From the NCBI RefSeq assembly GCF_963169125.1, contig NC_084801.1:115595061-115659060 (forward strand): DNA of 64,000 nt. The letters are read 5' to 3'. The notes below the pieces were generated by a model. The model had not been told where the DNA came from. It was given only the letters and a program-made list of their open reading frames with translations, and ran no database searches. The translations under genes were made by a program, and so were the position numbers. Shown one piece after another: positions 12,501 through 23,541 of this stretch (positions are counted from its first letter, which is position 1; every line of letters starts with the position of its first letter). Origin of the DNA: Humulus lupulus (lineage: Eukaryota > Streptophyta > Magnoliopsida > Rosales > Cannabaceae).

Positions 12501-13245
12501 TTCTTTTAATGCTTTCGATATATCTTTGTCGAGCAGCCTCCTTTTCTGTTGTACTGGTGGGACACTTTTATCTATGTTCAAGACATGGTTGATAACTGTT
12601 GGGTCAATCCCAACCATATCTTGGTGCGACCAGGAAAAGACCTCCTGGTTCTTCTTCAAAAATTCCACCAGTTTTTGTTTTGTTGTTGTCTCTAAGTTTT
12701 TACCGACTTTCACAACCCTGGTCGGATCTGACTCATCGAGTTGGACCTCCTCGAGGTCCTCGACTGGTCCTACATCTTCCTCAAAATCCCCAAAGCGAGG
12801 ATCTAAATCCCTATCCTCACTTTGGGAAACACCCTATTTGGCGACGTGCTCACCTGATTGGGCTTGTACCTCATTGGCCAATTGCAACCCTTTTTCGGCT
12901 CCTTCCCTCGATCCACCCTTTTTTGCCTTAGTATTCAAAGAATTGTAGCATTCCCTCACTTCTCGCTGGTTTCCCAACACACATCCTATCCCTACGTCAA
13001 TTGGAAACTTCATGGTGAGGTGCCTAACCGAGGTTACGGCTCGCAGGTCAACTAGAATAGGCCTTCCAATCACATCATTATATGCAGAAGGATAATCAAC
13101 TACTATAAAAGTAGTGAGTAATGTCCTGTTCATAGGTACAGTTCCTGCTGTGACCGGAAGCCTGATCGACCCTGTTGGCACGAGCCCTTCGCCAGAAAAA
13201 CCATAAATGGTTTGGTTGCATGGCTCCAAATCCTTCACTGATAAC
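9540..13245 (-). pseudogene. TatD pol: end of protease region, reverse transcriptase, RNase H, integrase
   Basis: Minus-strand remnant, read from 13245 downward. 12834-13238 continues the protease region interrupted by CopC (KDLEPCNQTIYGFSGEG). Reverse transcriptase follows at about 12700-11800: KPNGKWRTCVDFTDFNKACPK, FMDAYYGYNQ, and YVDD at 12086-12097. RNase H lies at about 11320-11000 (FIDGSSNEHNAGVGVIL, NNEAEYEA). Integrase starts near 10600 with its zinc region (GYFWP, KCNKCQRF), then GIDLIGSLP near 10380 and the second catalytic Asp in LDNGT near 10190. The integrase tail (LVLRRVFL, PYQIKEVLQPGTYKLARL) ends near 9540. Frame changes and stops occur throughout, for example near 12450, 12020, 11330, 10590 and 10180. 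Not functional. Confidence 0.88.
13241..13245. repeat. CopC target-site duplication, left copy (ATAAC)
   Basis: ATAAC lies directly before the CopC 5' LTR (TGTTGGGG at 13246) and again directly after its 3' LTR at 23537-23541. The insertion point is inside the TatD protease region. Confidence 0.93.
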
Positions 13246-15704
13246 TGTTGGGGTTTTATGCCCTAATTAAAACTTAAATTCTTTGTAATCTCATTTTATT
13301 ATCAATAAAAGAATAGAAATCATTTTTTGACTTGGTCAATCACTTTGCTCACATGTTTTATTTTCATGATTATTTGTTTAATATAAACTTCTATTAAATC
13401 CCGAGCATATAGCTAATCTTATTTATAGTGACGTAATCACGGTGGAATATAAATATGATTATATGTTCAAAATAAGTTGGTCCTAAGATTAGTCAGTGCA
13501 CAGGATTTACACTGACTTGCCAATCTACGATATGATCTACTTACACATTACATTGTTATGTTCTTTCCAGAACATTAGCAAAGTAAATAAGATCGGATGT
13601 ATTTGTTACATCAGACAGGACCGATATTGACAGTTGATAAGATAAGTAAACATACCGTTATTATCTATTCTAGTCATATCATATAGTTGACCATAGGTCA
13701 ATTCAATCTCAATTCTGAGTGGTTAGTATTCTAACTGATTGTATTATTTGAGTTCTTTGACTTGTTCGTTACCAGCTTACCCTACGGACTAGCCCATACT
13801 TACATCTTGGGAACTCGGTAGTATAATTGAGTGGGAGTGTTAATCATAGATATGAACATCTATAGCTTCTGATGAAGAAGTGAAATGATGGTTTCCTTTT
13901 AGTTTGGTTCAAGGTGTTAAATGATAGAGATCTCATTTCAGTAATTAAATTAGTTTACTGAAATATCATTTACTAGGAACTAAGTGTTTTAAGGATAAAA
14001 TACAATGAGGGGTAAAACGATATTTTAGTCCTATATCATTGTAGACCATCTTTAGAGGATTGAGTGACAATTATGGTTGTTATGGTTGTAACAATGGATA
14101 ATTAATAGCGTATCTATAATTGTTATAGAGCGTTCTATGAATTCAAGAGTGCAATTCTGAGTCTATAGTAGAGTCACGAGGAATTAATAAGTTAGTAAGT
14201 TTATTTGTTAGATTTATGATAACTTATTGGAGCTTGATTTCATAGGCCCATGGTCCCCATTGTACCTTGGATAAAATCATCTAGATAGTCTCAATTAATT
14301 GATTTAATCATCAATTAGAATTATCAAAGTTGACCAGGTCAATTTTTGGATAGTTTCACAGAGTTGTGTAATTTTGAGAAGAAAAGAGAAATTATGGCAG
14401 ATTTATTAATTAAGATAAATTGGTATATAAATTAATAAATAAATTTAAATCAAGGTTCAAATTATAAATAATTAATTTGATAAACGATTTAAATAATTAT
14501 TTAATTAATTAAATCAATAGAAAATAATACAGGCCTTGATTTTAAGTCCAATGGGCTTATAATCATGTTATCCAAAAAGCAGACATCGATGACGTGGTAG
14601 ACATTTTTAACACGTGGCTGACACCTAGTAGAAGTTCTGTTCGACCATCGACCAGTGGGATTCCCCTAACATAACGTTTGGATTTTATATACGACCAGAT
14701 TGGTCGTATACTCCATATATTTTGAGATAATCTTGTACAATTGTAATCATATCCGAGATTATCTCCCATGATCTCTGATGATCCAATTATTTAGGAAAGA
14801 ATATCTGTAACTAATTCGTGTAATCCTCCTTGAGCCTATAAATAGAGAGAAATAGCTCAAGGAAGGGACTTTTTGGCTGATTTAAGTTTATGCTTTACAA
14901 GAGAATTAGAGCTATTATCTTACGATTGCATTATTCATCTTTCTAAGGCTTGTGAAACTCAGACAACCCTAGTTCTTTGATCACTCCTTGGAGAATTAAT
15001 ATCAATAATAGCTTAAGTGGACGTAGGTCATTACCAATTCGTGGGGCTGAACCACTATAATTTGTTGTGTCGTTTACTGTTCTTTCCATTAGATCTATTT
15101 CAACACATTCCATCACATCAAGCATTTGACTCCGTGTCAGTTGACCAAAACGAGGGTCAACATATCAAATGGGAAATTTCACGGGCCTATAGCCCATGAT
15201 AATTTCGACCTAGGGCTTCAAAATGGATATTTTTTTTATTGATTTTTTAATTAAATTAAATGGCCTCATTGAGTCTATAAAAGGAGTGCTTAGAGAGAAG
15301 TTAGATAAGTCACAAGTCAGATTTTCTGATAGTTTTAGATTCTCTCTAAACACAAGTCCTTTTCTAAGCATCTTTGTTATTTTCTCTTCTTCTCTCTATA
15401 TCTATCTCATGTGTCTAGAATTGCCCACACTAGTCTAGGTGGTTCTAAGGATACATTGGAAGATTGTGAAGAAAATAGAAGATCGATTCAGTTTCTTGAT
15501 AATACTCTGCGACAGAGAGGATACAAGAGTTAGAGAAACTGAAGGAAGGACTCTTTAATTCTGCTACGTATACTGTAAGTATTCTATTCTTTATTTCTAT
15601 TTGAATTCAATTTTAGAAACATGTTTTAGGCTATCTCGTATTAATTTATTTAATATTAGATATACATGAAAATAAATAAAGATCATGTATAAGATAATCC
15701 AACA
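13246..15704 (+). repeat. CopC 5' LTR (2459 bp with a nested solo LTR)
   Basis: Starts TGTTGGGGTTTTATG and ends CCAACA. It is 882 bp longer than the 3' LTR for two reasons: a 278-bp segment (13968-14245) absent from the 3' LTR, and the solo TatD-type LTR at 14566-15162. Without these the two LTRs are within a few bases of equal length. A TATA-like box (TATAAAAGG) lies near 15276, followed by the likely start region. Confidence 0.94.
14566..15162 (+). repeat. SoloD: solo LTR of the TatD family inside the CopC 5' LTR
   Basis: 597 bp starting TGTTATCCAAAAA and ending CGAGGGTCAACA. Read on the plus strand it matches the TatD LTR read on the minus strand, with the same beginning (compare TGTTTACCCAAAAA), the GGGCTGAACCACTATAA stretch near 15042 and the same end. 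Its TATA box (CTATAAATAG) is near 14837. Flanks are AATCA (14561-14565) and TATCA (15163-15167), a 5-bp duplication with one change. The CopC 3' LTR has the uninterrupted site (ATAATCAAATG near 22997). The family therefore stayed active after CopC inserted, and the internal region was later lost by LTR-LTR recombination. Confidence 0.9.
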
Positions 15705-15706
15705 AC

Positions 15707-15718
15707 TAGTATCAGAGC
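15707..15718 (+). promoter_or_regulatory. CopC primer-binding site, initiator-Met tRNA type
   Basis: TAGTATCAGAGC begins two bases after the 5' LTR. The usual plant copia site complementary to initiator methionine tRNA is TGGTATCAGAGC, so one base differs (G to A at position 2). Confidence 0.85.
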
Positions 15719-18129
15719 CTTTGGTAATATTTATTTTCATGCATGAACATGTTTAAAATTGGATTATTTGATATGTTTGAATAATTGGATGGTTTTCATG
15801 TTTTTATGAAGCATATTGATTTTATGTGAATTTTAGCAATTTTCAGGTTATTTTGTTGTGTTTTCTATGCTATTAATTTTTATATATGCTTTATTTTGTG
15901 TAAAACATGTTAAAAATTAATTAGAAAATGGTTTTGGTTTGAAAAATTGCTCAAAATTTTTTTTAAAATAATTTGGCCAAGCTCCCCATGCGTGCGCGCA
16001 CGCCCGCGCCCCACCCGCGCACAGGCCCGCACGCACCCGCGCGCATGCCACACATGAACAGTAACCAGTGAACAGTACCGCGGGTACTATTCATCCAATT
16101 TTTTTTTTAAATTAAAGAAAATTAAAATTGTTGAAATTTATTATTTATAATCAAAACAAAAAATATCTTTTTTGTTTTATCATTTATTTATTTTTTTAAA
16201 TAAGATATTTTTGTTAGTTGAGATTTAAATAATTAGATATTTTCTACAAAGATTCAAATTCAAATTTAAAAATAGACTAACTTAATTATAAATCTTTTAA
16301 TATATTAAAATATTAGAATTATGATATCAGATATTTAAGATATTTTCATTTAAATTCTTGATTTTTTTATCAAATCTTTATTTGAAAATATAAATATCTT
16401 TTTTATAATATAGTTTTTTTAATATTTAAATTATTTAAAATTTGAACATTGTTAGTTAGATATTTTTATGGATATTTGAATTTGTTTAACTATTTTGAGA
16501 TATTTTAGGGTTGTTATAACTATTTATATATTTTTTTAAATGATTAAAATATTAGCTAATAGTTGTAACAACACAAGATATTTTTGGAAAATAGTTAAGA
16601 TATTGATTTTTAAATTTAAAATTGGTTAAATTTTGAAAAATATCATTTTTTTCAGCCAATTAATAAAATATTTTTTTTAATAAATGGGATTTAAATTAAC
16701 TTTGGTTAATTGTTGATAATACCTATTTAAATTAAATTAATTTTTTTTTTTCAAATTAACCTAAAACCAAGTTAATTGTTGATAAATGAAATTTAAATTA
16801 ACTATTGTTAATTGTTGATAAATTTAATTTAAATTAACTTATTTTTTGTAAAAATGTAATTAATTTGAATTTTTTTTGATAAATTCTAGATAATTAATTG
16901 TGGTATTTTTGCAAATGAAATAAATTGTGGTATTTTTGCATAAATTCATAGAATTGCTCATATAGTAACATGATTAGGCTCATCCAATTATAACATGCCT
17001 GTTTGCACTATATGTGGTATTTTTGCAATTGGGCTTAGATGCATATAGTGGCCCATATGTTTGTTGGATATATGGTATTTTGCCAAATAAAATATTCATA
17101 AAATGATAGGTTTTATTTGGGCCCATTAGAAAATGTAAAATTTAAATTCCTCTCTTGTGGGTAATTCCACTTGTGAATGCCCATTTGCTTTGCATGACTA
17201 TAGTGGGCCTAATCAATTAATAACAATTAATAAAACGAAGGTTTAAATTCCTGTCTTTTGGACCTTGTATGGAAGATATGGGACTTTTGTAGTGGGAACG
17301 ACATACTGGACCCAACCCTCCTCCATACAAGCCCAATTGTTAAGGCCCATTTACCTGAGTTGGACTTAATTGTATAGGTTCATTATATTAGTTAAACCTA
17401 AATATTGATTAGCAACAAATCAATTCTAAATTAATTGAATTTGTTTCAATGTGACACTTTAGAATTAATAAGAAATTATAGGACTTTGGTTTTAAAAAAT
17501 TTAATCTATTTATTTTTTTTTTGGAAAACCATAGTCATTAATTTTCTAAAAATAAATAATAAAAATATTATTTTTAATTTTATAATGAGCTTATTTTAAG
17601 AATTTTATTCGATCTCCACCGTTGGTTTAACATAGTCAATAGCTTAATGGGGCCTCGAGGCGCTTTGATTCGTCCCCCTACGGAAGGTGTTCATTAGCTA
17701 TTTTGACAAGGTTAGATTTCGAAAGATAGATAATTATAGGTCAAATTCTACTAGACTCACTCCTACGGTGACTACTAGGACTAAATCTATGATTATCGAA
17801 ACCGTGGGTCTAGCTCATAAAATAAGAGATTTTGTTTTGTTATTTTGATCGAATAGTAGGTTGTTAATAGTGGTGTCCATTATTAAATGAGTTTACAACT
17901 CTATTTAACTAGTGGTATTTTTTATTCTCGTCAACCGGGACAAGGATATCATATATTAGTTAAAAACCTAAAGAAATAGAGATATGATTATTTTTTGTAT
18001 TTTTACTCATATCTTACATATTTTTTGTATATGTTGTGCTATTTCTTGAAATTTGTGTGAATAGAAGTTTTGTTGAGCAAATGTGATTGATTTCTATTTT
18101 ATTGATAATTTGTGGTTTTAAGCTAAGTA
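15719..18129 (+). other. CopC leader, about 2.4 kb, AT-rich and noncoding
   Basis: No open frame of note. It contains a sharply GC-rich island at about 15984-16085 (alternating GCGCGCACGCCCGCGCC-type sequence, then two AACAGTA motifs), a run of imperfect repeats built on GTTAATTGTTGATAA with ATTTAAATTAA at about 16680-16850, and three copies of GTGGTATTTTTGCA between 16900 and 17035. The GC island has a counterpart in the CopF leader (about 52130-52255), so it is a feature of this group of copia elements. Confidence 0.65.
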
Positions 18130-18444
18130 GTGTCTGTGTCTACTCCCATCCTTTCTCAACTTTCGATGAAGAAACTCACTGGAGAAAACTTCCTTAATTG
18201 GAAGCAGAATATCAACATAGAGTTGATTGGTGACAACTCTGAATTCGTCATGATTGAGGAATCCCCAGAACGAGCACCGTGTCCGCACGTTAGTGATGGC
18301 ACCGTCAATGCCTGTGATGGCACCGTAAATGCTTGGATAGCACTGTCTCTACACATTCGTGATGGCATCGTAAATTCTCGGATGGCACTGTGTCTGCACG
18401 TTTGTGCTCAACTCAACTATGGTCTGACGCAACTCATGAACTAG
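18130..18444 (+). pseudogene. CopC gag, N-terminal remnant
   Basis: Opens with a typical copia gag N-terminus (KLTGENFLNWKQNINIELI). After about 50 residues the normal capsid region is missing, replaced by translated minisatellite sequence (18270-18425) and ended by TAG at 18442-18444. The frame continues into the nucleocapsid part at 18466 onward. A gag lacking most of its capsid domain would not form particles. Confidence 0.78.
18270..18425 (+). repeat. Degenerate minisatellite in CopC gag, unit about 45 bp
   Basis: About 3.5 imperfect units with the core GTGATGGCACCGTAAATGC, then GGATGGCACTGTGTCTGCACG. Copies of the core occur near 18293, 18313 and 18359. It takes the place of the gag capsid-coding region. 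Confidence 0.7.
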
Positions 18445-18465
18445 CTTCAGATTATTGAACTTGTC

Positions 18466-21400
18466 ATGGGTGGACCTAGTAAAGAAGGTGAAAATAAGAC
18501 TACTAATGTTGCTGCTAATCTAGCTAAGGCAAAAGCAAACCCAGCTTCGTCTTCGAAAGCTAGAAACAAGAGGAAAGGTGGAAAAAACAACAACCCCAAG
18601 CCTACAAAGGCTGCAAAGACCAATGCACAACCATATGCACAGACTCCTAAGGGGAAGAACAAGAAAAGTAAAGATAAGTGTTTTCACCACAAAGAGAAGG
18701 GGCATTGGAAACGAGATTGCCCCAAGTTTCTAGCAGCGAAAAACAAAGGTAATGATTATAGTTCATTTATCTTGGAAACATGTGATTTAGAGAATGATAA
18801 CTCTGTTTGGATTATTGATTCTGGATCTACTAACCATGTTTGTAACTCTTTGCAGCTTCTTGAATTGTGGGAGGAAGTGAATGAAGGCGACTTAAAGCTT
18901 AGAGTTGGGAACGGAGCGTTCGTTGCGGTCCAAGCTAGAGGAAGAGCTCGTCTGAAGTTCATAAATAAATTTTTAATTTTAAAAGATGTATTTTTTATTC
19001 CAGATTTTAGTAGAAATTTAATTTCAGTTTCCATGTTGCAATTAGAACAATTTGTTATGACTTTCACAAGTTTTAATATATCTATTTCTTTCAATGGATC
19101 ACAATTGTGTATTGCATGTTTGGAAAACGGGCTTTATATTCTGCGACCTAACGAACTTATCACTCTTAATAATGATTTATTCAAAGTGGCTAAACCTAGG
19201 ACCAATAAACGTCAAAAGACCGATAACAATAATTTGACGTATTTATGGCACTTGAGACTAGGTCACATTGGCTATGATAGGATTCAAAGACTTACAAAGG
19301 ACGGACCTTTGAGGGAACTCACCTTAGGTGAATTACCTGTCTGTGAATCTTGTCTAGAAGGCAAACTGACCAAGCGTCCATTCTCTGCAAAGGGTGATAG
19401 GGCCAAAGAACCACTTGGTCTTGTGCATTCAGATGTTTGTGGACCTTTGAATGCACAAGCAGGGGTGGTTTTGAGTATTTCGTCACTTTCATTGACGATT
19501 ACTCTAGATACTCATGTCTTTACCTAATGCATAGGAAATCAGAAACATTTTCAAAGTTTCAGGAATTCCTAGCAATGGCTCAGAACCAATTAGGTAAAAC
19601 GTTAAAGATCTTGCGATCTGATAGGGGTGGAGAATATTTGGATATACAGCTCCAAGATCATTTAACTGAACTTGGGATTTTATCACAACTTACTGCCCCA
19701 GGTATTCCGCAACAAAATGATGTAGCGGAACGCCGAAATAGAACTTTATTGGAAATGGTTAGATGCATGCTTAGTTACTCAACTCTACCAACTTCATTCT
19801 GGGGACATGCAATTGAAACCGCAAATGACATTCTCAATGTCGTGCCGTCAAAATCAATCCCCAAAATACCTTTAGAACGCTGGAATGGTCGTGAACCTAG
19901 TTTACGCCATTATAGAATCTGGGGGTGTCCCGCTCACGTCCTGAGGAAAAAGGAGGGAAAGCTAGAACCGCAAACTGAAGTTTGCATGTTTGTTGGCTAT
20001 CATAAAGGTACTCAGGGTGGAATTTTCTATAGTCATTCAGAAAAGAAAGTGTTTACTTCTACAAATGCTACTTTTCTGGAAAATGACTATGTCCAGAACT
20101 TTAAACCTCGCAGCAAAGTAGTTTTAGAGGAGATGGTTAAAGAATTGACTCCAACCAATGTTCCATCGTCATCAACGTGAGTTGATGATGAAATTTCCAC
20201 TCTTCCCGTCCAACCAACGCAAGTCGGTTTAAATGAAGAAAGTACCACTGTTCCTAAGCAAACAGTCACGGAGCCTCGTCGTAGTGGGAGGGTTTCTAGG
20301 AACCCAGTTCGCTATGGTTTGGATGGTGAAACCAATATGGTTGTTGGTGACACTAGTGATGATGATCCCTTGTCTTTCAAACAGGCAATGGCTAGCCCTG
20401 AAAAGGAACAATGGCTCGAAGCCATGAAACAGGAAATGGAGTCCATGTACTCAAATTCCGTCTGGGATCTTGTGGAAGCACCTAGTGACTTCAGGGCCAT
20501 TGGGTGCAAGTGGATCTACAAGAAGAAACGAGGTGTTAATGGAAATATCGAGACTTATAAAGCTCGATTAGTGGCAAAGGGTTATACCAAAAGAGAAGGC
20601 GTGGACGATGAGGAAACTTTTAGTCCGGTAGCCATGCTCAAATCCATTCGCATCCTCCGATCCATAGTAGCCGCTCTCGACTATGAGATCTAGCAAATGG
20701 ACGTCAAGACAGCTTTTCTTAATGGAAAGCTTGATGAAGTCATTTATATGGATCAGCCAGAAGGATTTAAAGTATCTGGACAAGAAGGAAATGTTTGCAA
20801 GTTGAATAGGTCCATCTATGGACTTAAGTAAGTTCCTCGTTCCTGGAATCTTAGGTTTGATGAAATAATCAAAACCTATGGCTTTGAACAAAATATTGAT
20901 GAGCCCTGTGTTTACCAACTGAAGGCAAATCAAATATTGGTATTCCTGGTTCTTTATGTAGATGATATCTTACTCATTGGAAACAATGCTAAGAAATTAT
21001 CAGATGTGAAGAATTGGCTGAGCACTCAATTCCAGATGAAGGATTTGGGTGAAGCAAGTTATGTTCTAGGTATCCAGATCATCAGGGATAGAAAGAACAG
21101 ACTCTTAGCTCTATCTCAAGCAGCTTACATAGATAAAGTGCTTGAACGTTTCTCAATGACAAATTCCAAGAAAGGGCGTCTACCGTCCCACCATGGAATT
21201 CATCTTTCAAAGAAGCAGTCTCCCCAGACTCCTGAAGAGGAAGATGCAATGAGAAAAGTTCCTTACGCATCTGCAGTTGGTAGTCTGATGTATGCCATGT
21301 TGTGTACTAGACCAGATATCTGCTATGCAATGGGAGTAGTGAGCAGGTATCAGTCAAACCCAGGACTGGAACATTGGATAGCAGTTAAGCATATCCTGAA

Positions 21401-21935
21401 GTATTTGAGACGGACTAGGGATTATATGTTAGTCTACAAGGGTGGTGTTCTGAACCTTGTAGGCTACACCGATTCAAATTTTCAAACTGATGTCGATGAC
21501 AAAAAGTCTACTTCTGGAATGGTGTTTACTCTTGGGGGTGGAGCTGTGATTTGGAGAAACGTAAAGCAGTCTGCAATCTCAGATTCCACAATGGAGGCTG
21601 AGTACATAGCTGCGTCAGAAGTAGCTAAGTAAATAGTCTGGCTAAAGAAGTTCTATTCGGATCTTGGTGTTATTCCAGAAATGGATAAACCGCTTGTGTT
21701 GTTTTGTGACAATACAGGAGCGATAGCCAACTCGAAAGAACCTCGAAGTCACAAGAGGAGTAAGCATATAGAAATGAAGTATCACATTATTCGAGAATAT
21801 GTGGCCAAGGGAGATGTGAAGGTTATGAAGATTGCAACTGAAGATAATCTTGTGGATCCGTTTACAAAGACACTACCAGAAGCTACATTTGATAAGCATA
21901 TCAAGGAGATGGGATTAGTAGAATTAAGGCTTTAG
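18466..21935 (+). pseudogene. CopC gag tail and pol (protease, integrase, reverse transcriptase, RNase H)
   Basis: Copia domain order. It begins with a lysine-rich gag tail and a zinc knuckle in which the second Cys is His (CFHHKEKGHWKRDC, about 18680). Then protease (IIDSGSTNHVC near 18815), the GAG-pre-integrase motif (LWHLRLGHIGYDRI near 19245), and integrase with Asp in HSDVCGPL (19430), Asp in SDRGGEY (about 19620) and Glu in NDVAERRNRT (about 19725). Reverse transcriptase has KWIYKKK (20510), QMDVKTAFLNG (20696) and LYVDDILLIG (20955); RNase H has GYTDSNF (21463) and ends LVDPFTKTLP. Breaks: frameshift near 19460, and stops at 20178, 20691, 20829 and 21630. All other segments keep one frame, so inactivation is recent. 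Confidence 0.93.
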
Positions 21936-21959
21936 TTTCAATTAGTGCAAGTTGGAGTT

Positions 21960-23536
21960 TGTTGGGGTTTTATGCCCTAATTAAAACTTAAATTCTTTGT
22001 AATCTCATTTTATTATCAATAAAAGAATAGAAATCATTTTTTGACTTGGTCAATCACTTTGCTCACATGTTTTATTTTCATGATTATTTGTTTAATATAA
22101 AATTCTATTAAATCCCGAGCATATAGCTAATCTTATTTATAGTGACGTAATCACAGTGGAATATAAATATGATTATATGTTCAAAATAAGTTGGTCCTAA
22201 GATTAGTTAGTGCACAGGATTTACACTGACTTGCCAATCTACGATATGATCTACTTACACATTACATTGTTATGTTCTTTCTAGAACATTAGCAAAGTAG
22301 ATAAGATCGAATGTATTTGTTACATTGGACAGGACCGATATTGACAGTTGATAAGATAAGTAAACGTACCGTTATCATCTATTCTAGTCATATCATATAG
22401 TTGAACATAGGTCAATTCAATCTCAATTCTGAGTGGTTAGTATTCTAACTGATTGTATTATTTGAGTTCTTTGACTTGTTCGCTACCAGCTTACCCTACG
22501 GACTAGCCCATACTTACATCTTGGTAACTCGGTAGTATAATTGAGTGGGAGTGTTAATCATAGATATGAACATCTATAGCTTCTGATGAAGAAGTGAAAC
22601 GATGGTTTCCTTTTAGTTTGGTTCAAGGTGTTAAATGATAGAGATCTCATTTCAGTAATTAAATTAGTTTACTGAAATATCGCCCATGGTCCCCATTGTA
22701 CCTTGGATAAAATCATCTAGATAGTCTCAATTAATTGATTTAATCATCAATTAGAATTATCAAAGTTGACCAGGTCAATTTTGGATAGTTTCACAGAGTT
22801 GTGTAATTTTGAGAAGAAAAGAGAAATTATGGCAGATTTATTAATTAAGATAAATTGGTATATAAATTAATAAATAAATTTAAATCAATGTTCAAATTAT
22901 AATTAATTAATTTGATAAAGGATTTAAAAAATTATTTAATTAATTAAATCAATAGAAAATAATACATGCCTTGATTTTAAGTCCAATGGGCTTATAATCA
23001 AATGAGAAATTTCACGGGCCTATAGCCCATGATAATTTCAACCTAGGGCTTCAAAATGGATATTATTTTATTGACTTTTTAATTAAATTAAATGGTCTCA
23101 TTGAGTCTATAAAAGGAGTGCTTAGAGAGAAGTTAGATAAGTCACAAGTCAGATTTTCTGATAGTTTTAGATTCTCTCTAAACACAAGTCCTTTTCTAAG
23201 CCTCTTTGTTATTTTCTCTTCTTCTCTCTATATCTATCTCATGTGTTGAGAATTTCCCACACTAGTCTAGGTGGTTCTAAGGATACATTGGAAGATTGTG
23301 AAGAAAATAGAAGATCGGTTCAGTTTCTTGATAATACTCTACGACAGAGAGGATACAAGAGTTAGAGAAACTGAAGGAAGGACTCTTTAATTCCGCTGCG
23401 TATATTGTAAGTATTCTATTCTTTGTTTCTCTTTGAATTCAATTTTAGAAACATGTTTTAGGCTATCTCATATTAATTTATTTAATATTAGATATACATG
23501 AAAATAAATAAAGATCCTGTATAAGATAATCCAACA
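21960..23536 (+). repeat. CopC 3' LTR (1577 bp)
   Basis: Direct repeat of the 5' LTR, starting TGTTGGGG right after a weak purine tract (AAGTTGGAGTT, 21949-21959) and ending CCAACA. It lacks the 278-bp block present in the 5' LTR; the break lies between 22681 and 22682. It also preserves the empty target site of SoloD. Confidence 0.95.
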
Positions 23537-23541
23537 ATAAC

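Larger units (their letters stand above)
13246..23536 (+). mobile_element. CopC: Ty1/copia element inserted in TatD
   Basis: Complete element of 10,291 bp with perfect ATAAC duplications. Order: 5' LTR (13246-15704, carrying SoloD), primer-binding site (15707-15718), long AT-rich leader (15719-18129), gag remnant (18130-18444), pol in copia order protease-integrase-reverse transcriptase-RNase H (18466-21935), 3' LTR (21960-23536). By eye the LTRs differ at about 37 of about 1577 comparable positions (2.3%), so the insertion is younger than TatD. The coding region has stops and a frameshift, so it is not autonomous now. The copia lineage is not resolved by reading alone; a Tork/TAR-type assignment is only a guess. 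Confidence 0.95.

Noticed and set aside
12469..12948. Plus-strand frame of 159 codons in the TatD pol region
   Set aside because: Low-complexity Ser/Phe translation opposite to pol; not kept in TatE.
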